DNA of 64,000 bases from Olleya sp. YS (GTDB lineage: Bacteria > Bacteroidota > Bacteroidia > Flavobacteriales > Flavobacteriaceae). Every line of letters starts with the position of its first letter. Position 1 is the first letter of the stretch. Below the pieces are notes generated by a model that saw only the letters and a list, made by a program, of their open reading frames with translations, did not search any database and was not told the origin of the DNA. The DNA lies in assembly GCF_029760915.1 (NCBI RefSeq), contig NZ_CP121685.1, positions 2,443,001 to 2,507,000 on the forward strand, written 5' to 3'. Both the position numbers and the translations under genes were made by a program. Positions 61,933-64,000 of this stretch are shown piece by piece.

Positions 61933-63888
61933 ATGGAACATAACTCAACATTCCCAATAAAAAAATCAGAATTAGACGTTTTACGTGACGAAGCCTCATC
62001 ATATTTAAAAAGTATTAGTTGGGAGCAAGGCGCACGTGCAAAAAATAAAGATAAAGACGCTAAAGACGAATCTATTTTATTATATCTGTCCAAAGCCAAT
62101 AATGGATCATCGGTAGCAATTACTTCAGTATCAAAAACCATTTTAGCATTAAAAAAACGATTATTACCAGATTCTGTTGCTATTCCACTATTTTTAAATC
62201 AAACTTTATTTGCAGTACAAGAAGGACTAACTTTAGGGATTTGGATAAAAGATAGTTACTATGATGCGTCTGGTTTATCTAGTCTTAACGAGCGTAAATC
62301 CGCTTTAGATGCTAGTGGAAGACGCGAGTATGAAAGCAAAATGCAAACCGCAAGCGCCTTTATGCTATTTGCTTCAGCTTATAAAATTTTACATCTTTTA
62401 AAACCACATGCTTCAGATGATTTAAGTGTGATGAAGCAGAAATTTGCAGGTATTCCTGAAGTGTCTTTAATGACTCCTTTAAAAGGAGTGTCTTGTGCTT
62501 TATTTTACTATGACAAGTACTTAGCTCATCCAGAGATTATCAAAAGTGATAAAGACGTTGCCGATTTTACAGTTGTGTATTTTGAAGCGTTGATAGATGA
62601 AATTAATCTTCGTAGAAGTAGCCTAGAATATACAGAGACCATATTAGACAGAACCTATAAGCTTGAAAATAGTGATTTTGCTATTTCTGGTTGGGAAAAC
62701 ACCTTTCAGGGAACTGCTAAAAGTGTCGAGTTTAATAAAATACAATTCGACCAGATTGTTGGTAACAGAGATGCCAAGCATTTTGCACGTCGTTTAACTG
62801 AGCGTATGCTAAGCTACGACTTTGAAGCAAAGAAAAACCCATTTCAAGAATTAGGTGGTTTTATGCCAGTGTTTATGGGTTATGGTATTCCTGGAACAGG
62901 AAAAAGTATGCTGATTGCAGCAATAGCAACACGTTTAAAAGAGCATTGCGACCATTTAGATATTCCGTTTTTATTTCACCCAATGCCAGACACGTTGATT
63001 AGTACGTTTCAGGGTGGATCTGCGGAGAAAATGGTAGATTGGATGAAACCTTTACAAGATCCTAACAAGCTTATTTTTGCACCAATTGATGATGCAGAAA
63101 ATAACTTACAAGAGCGTACCACACAAGGTGTTTCTGCTGGAGTAAAAGAGGTAATTGGTGTGTTTTTAAGATACACAGAAGGTGCTTATGCAGTAAACTA
63201 TGGTAACAGTTCTATTGGGCTATTTACAAACTTACCTGAAATGTTAGACAAAGCAGTCATCTCTCGTGTACAAGGACGTTTTAAAATAGATGGTGCCAGA
63301 AACGAGCATGATTTTATAGATCAAGATCACTTATGGTGGCGAAAACTAGACAAGACTATGCCTAGTTTTGTGAACATGAGTAATCCAAACGATTATAACT
63401 ATTTAGATGCACAACAAGTGGCAAAAAACTTGGGCGAAATATTAGATAAAGTCGATAAGCCTACAGAACAACGCGTGTTAGATACGTTTAACAAAGTAGA
63501 GAGTAAATATAAAGATACAGAGCATATGTTTTATGCACATTTGTATACAGAGATTCAAAAGATATTTCCATTTTTCTCGTCTCGTGACGTGCGTAATATT
63601 CAAAAAGCAGTGTCTTTACGTTTAACCGATTTTGATTTAGAACCAGATTGGTTTGACAATCCAGACATCTACTTCAAAAAAGATTATGATACTAAATTTG
63701 GTATGTTGCAAGAGTTAATGCGTGCTAATATGAAAGGTTTAGACTTTTCAGACATAAGACGTCAAGAGGTTGTACGTTATTTAGATAATGTGGCAACTAT
63801 TGCAGATACCGACTTTAAACGAAAAGTAGATGCTAGAGTTAATCAATTAAACATTGAAACTGCTGCAAGAGAGCAGTTTGGTAAATAA
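61933..63888 (+). CDS. AAA+ ATPase of an unrecognised operon
   Basis: 651 residues. N-terminal helical domain (about 1-290), AAA+ module with Walker A GIPGTGKS (about 318-325), Walker B APIDDAEN (about 384-391), sensor-1 region 'NSSIGLFTNLPEM' and an Arg finger candidate in 'ISRVQGRFK' (about 444), then a C-terminal helical part (about 500-651). The Walker B D-D-A-E form and the GIPGTGKS loop place it among classic AAA+ proteins, but the N-terminus matches no family I know. No membrane segment. The next gene starts 12 bases downstream. Confidence 0.86.
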   Translation: MEHNSTFPIKKSELDVLRDEASSYLKSISWEQGARAKNKDKDAKDESILLYLSKANNGSSVAITSVSKTILALKKRLLPDSVAIPLFLNQTLFAVQEGLTLGIWIKDSYYDASGLSSLNERKSALDASGRREYESKMQTASAFMLFASAYKILHLLKPHASDDLSVMKQKFAGIPEVSLMTPLKGVSCALFYYDKYLAHPEIIKSDKDVADFTVVYFEALIDEINLRRSSLEYTETILDRTYKLENSDFAISGWENTFQGTAKSVEFNKIQFDQIVGNRDAKHFARRLTERMLSYDFEAKKNPFQELGGFMPVFMGYGIPGTGKSMLIAAIATRLKEHCDHLDIPFLFHPMPDTLISTFQGGSAEKMVDWMKPLQDPNKLIFAPIDDAENNLQERTTQGVSAGVKEVIGVFLRYTEGAYAVNYGNSSIGLFTNLPEMLDKAVISRVQGRFKIDGARNEHDFIDQDHLWWRKLDKTMPSFVNMSNPNDYNYLDAQQVAKNLGEILDKVDKPTEQRVLDTFNKVESKYKDTEHMFYAHLYTEIQKIFPFFSSRDVRNIQKAVSLRLTDFDLEPDWFDNPDIYFKKDYDTKFGMLQELMRANMKGLDFSDIRRQEVVRYLDNVATIADTDFKRKVDARVNQLNIETAAREQFGK

Positions 63889-63900
63889 TAATAAAACACA

Positions 63901-64000
63901 TGGAAGAACAATCAGACATCCCAATAGAAAAAAAAGAATCCAATCTTGGCATCCAAGATTATCTATCTTTAGGTTACGTATTCTTATTGGTTTTGGGTGT
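63901..64000 (+). CDS. membrane protein of the AAA+ operon, N-terminal part (runs off the window)
   Basis: ATG at 63901 followed by at least 33 codons to the window end. The first about 24 residues are polar and charged (MEEQSDIPIEKKESNLGIQD), and then a hydrophobic helix begins (YLSLGYVFLLVLGV). It is 12 bases after the AAA+ stop, so it belongs to the same operon and would tether it to the membrane. Only the start is visible. Confidence 0.7.

Overview
The window reads as a 64 kb stretch of an AT-rich chromosome from a marine-type member of the Flavobacteriaceae (phylum Bacteroidota). This rests on flavobacterial family genes (PorQ, DUF2853, a CAL67264-type membrane peptide, GIN-domain adhesins, VIT/SusC-type proteins), a type IX secretion sorting domain, two good matches to the Bacteroidota promoter TTG-N19/20-TAnnTTTG, the near absence of Shine-Dalgarno sequences, and a 6S-like RNA between zapA and rny. 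No phage, insertion sequence, CRISPR array, tRNA or rRNA was seen.

Layout. 1-5.4 kb: the 5' part of an M23 peptidase gene (minus strand), then a division and RNA-turnover unit (coiled-coil ORF, zapA, 6S RNA, rny), a PAS histidine kinase and xerD. 5.5-8 kb: two tandem paralogous beta-barrel genes with matching terminators, aroQ and a third barrel. 8-10.5 kb: lpdA and two overlapping msrB genes, one cytosolic and one lipoprotein. 10.6-17.8 kb: the glycogen cluster glgA-glgC-glgB followed by a GH31 alpha-glucosidase. 17.9-21.4 kb: M48 lipoprotein protease, UMF1-type transporter and a repeat lipoprotein. 21.5-24.5 kb: an ECF sigma / membrane anti-sigma-like / two repetitive surface-protein operon. 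24.7-31.3 kb: lon, two LysM proteins, porQ and a membrane-anchored kinase-like protein. 31.3-45.3 kb: most of the menaquinone pathway in three blocks (menI-like, menF, menD; menB, menA; menC, CPBP protease, menE), interleaved with cvfB, DUF2853, a lipoprotein carbonic anhydrase, an SDR and two small paralogs. 45.4-53.8 kb: a VIT/VWA/SusC-plug chimera, an OmpA-family protein, an acyl-CoA carboxylase beta subunit and a secreted peptidylarginine-deiminase-like enzyme. 53.9-59.1 kb: flavin reductase, MarR and pirin genes with a clear candidate operator, a small membrane peptide, ettA and two lipoproteins separated by a heptamer tandem repeat. 59.3-64 kb: an operon of unrecognised function (coiled-coil protein, 353-residue protein, AAA+ ATPase, membrane protein running off the end).

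The most promising undescribed system is that last operon. It contains a dispersed-type structured repeat and a degenerate heptamer repeat in its spacers. Other points of interest are the SusC N-terminal module without its barrel inside a VIT/VWA protein, a palindromic repeat carried in frame inside menE, the PPAD-like enzyme, and the HipA/Fam20-like envelope protein.

All calls come from reading the sequence. No database search was run, and family names rest on recognised motifs.
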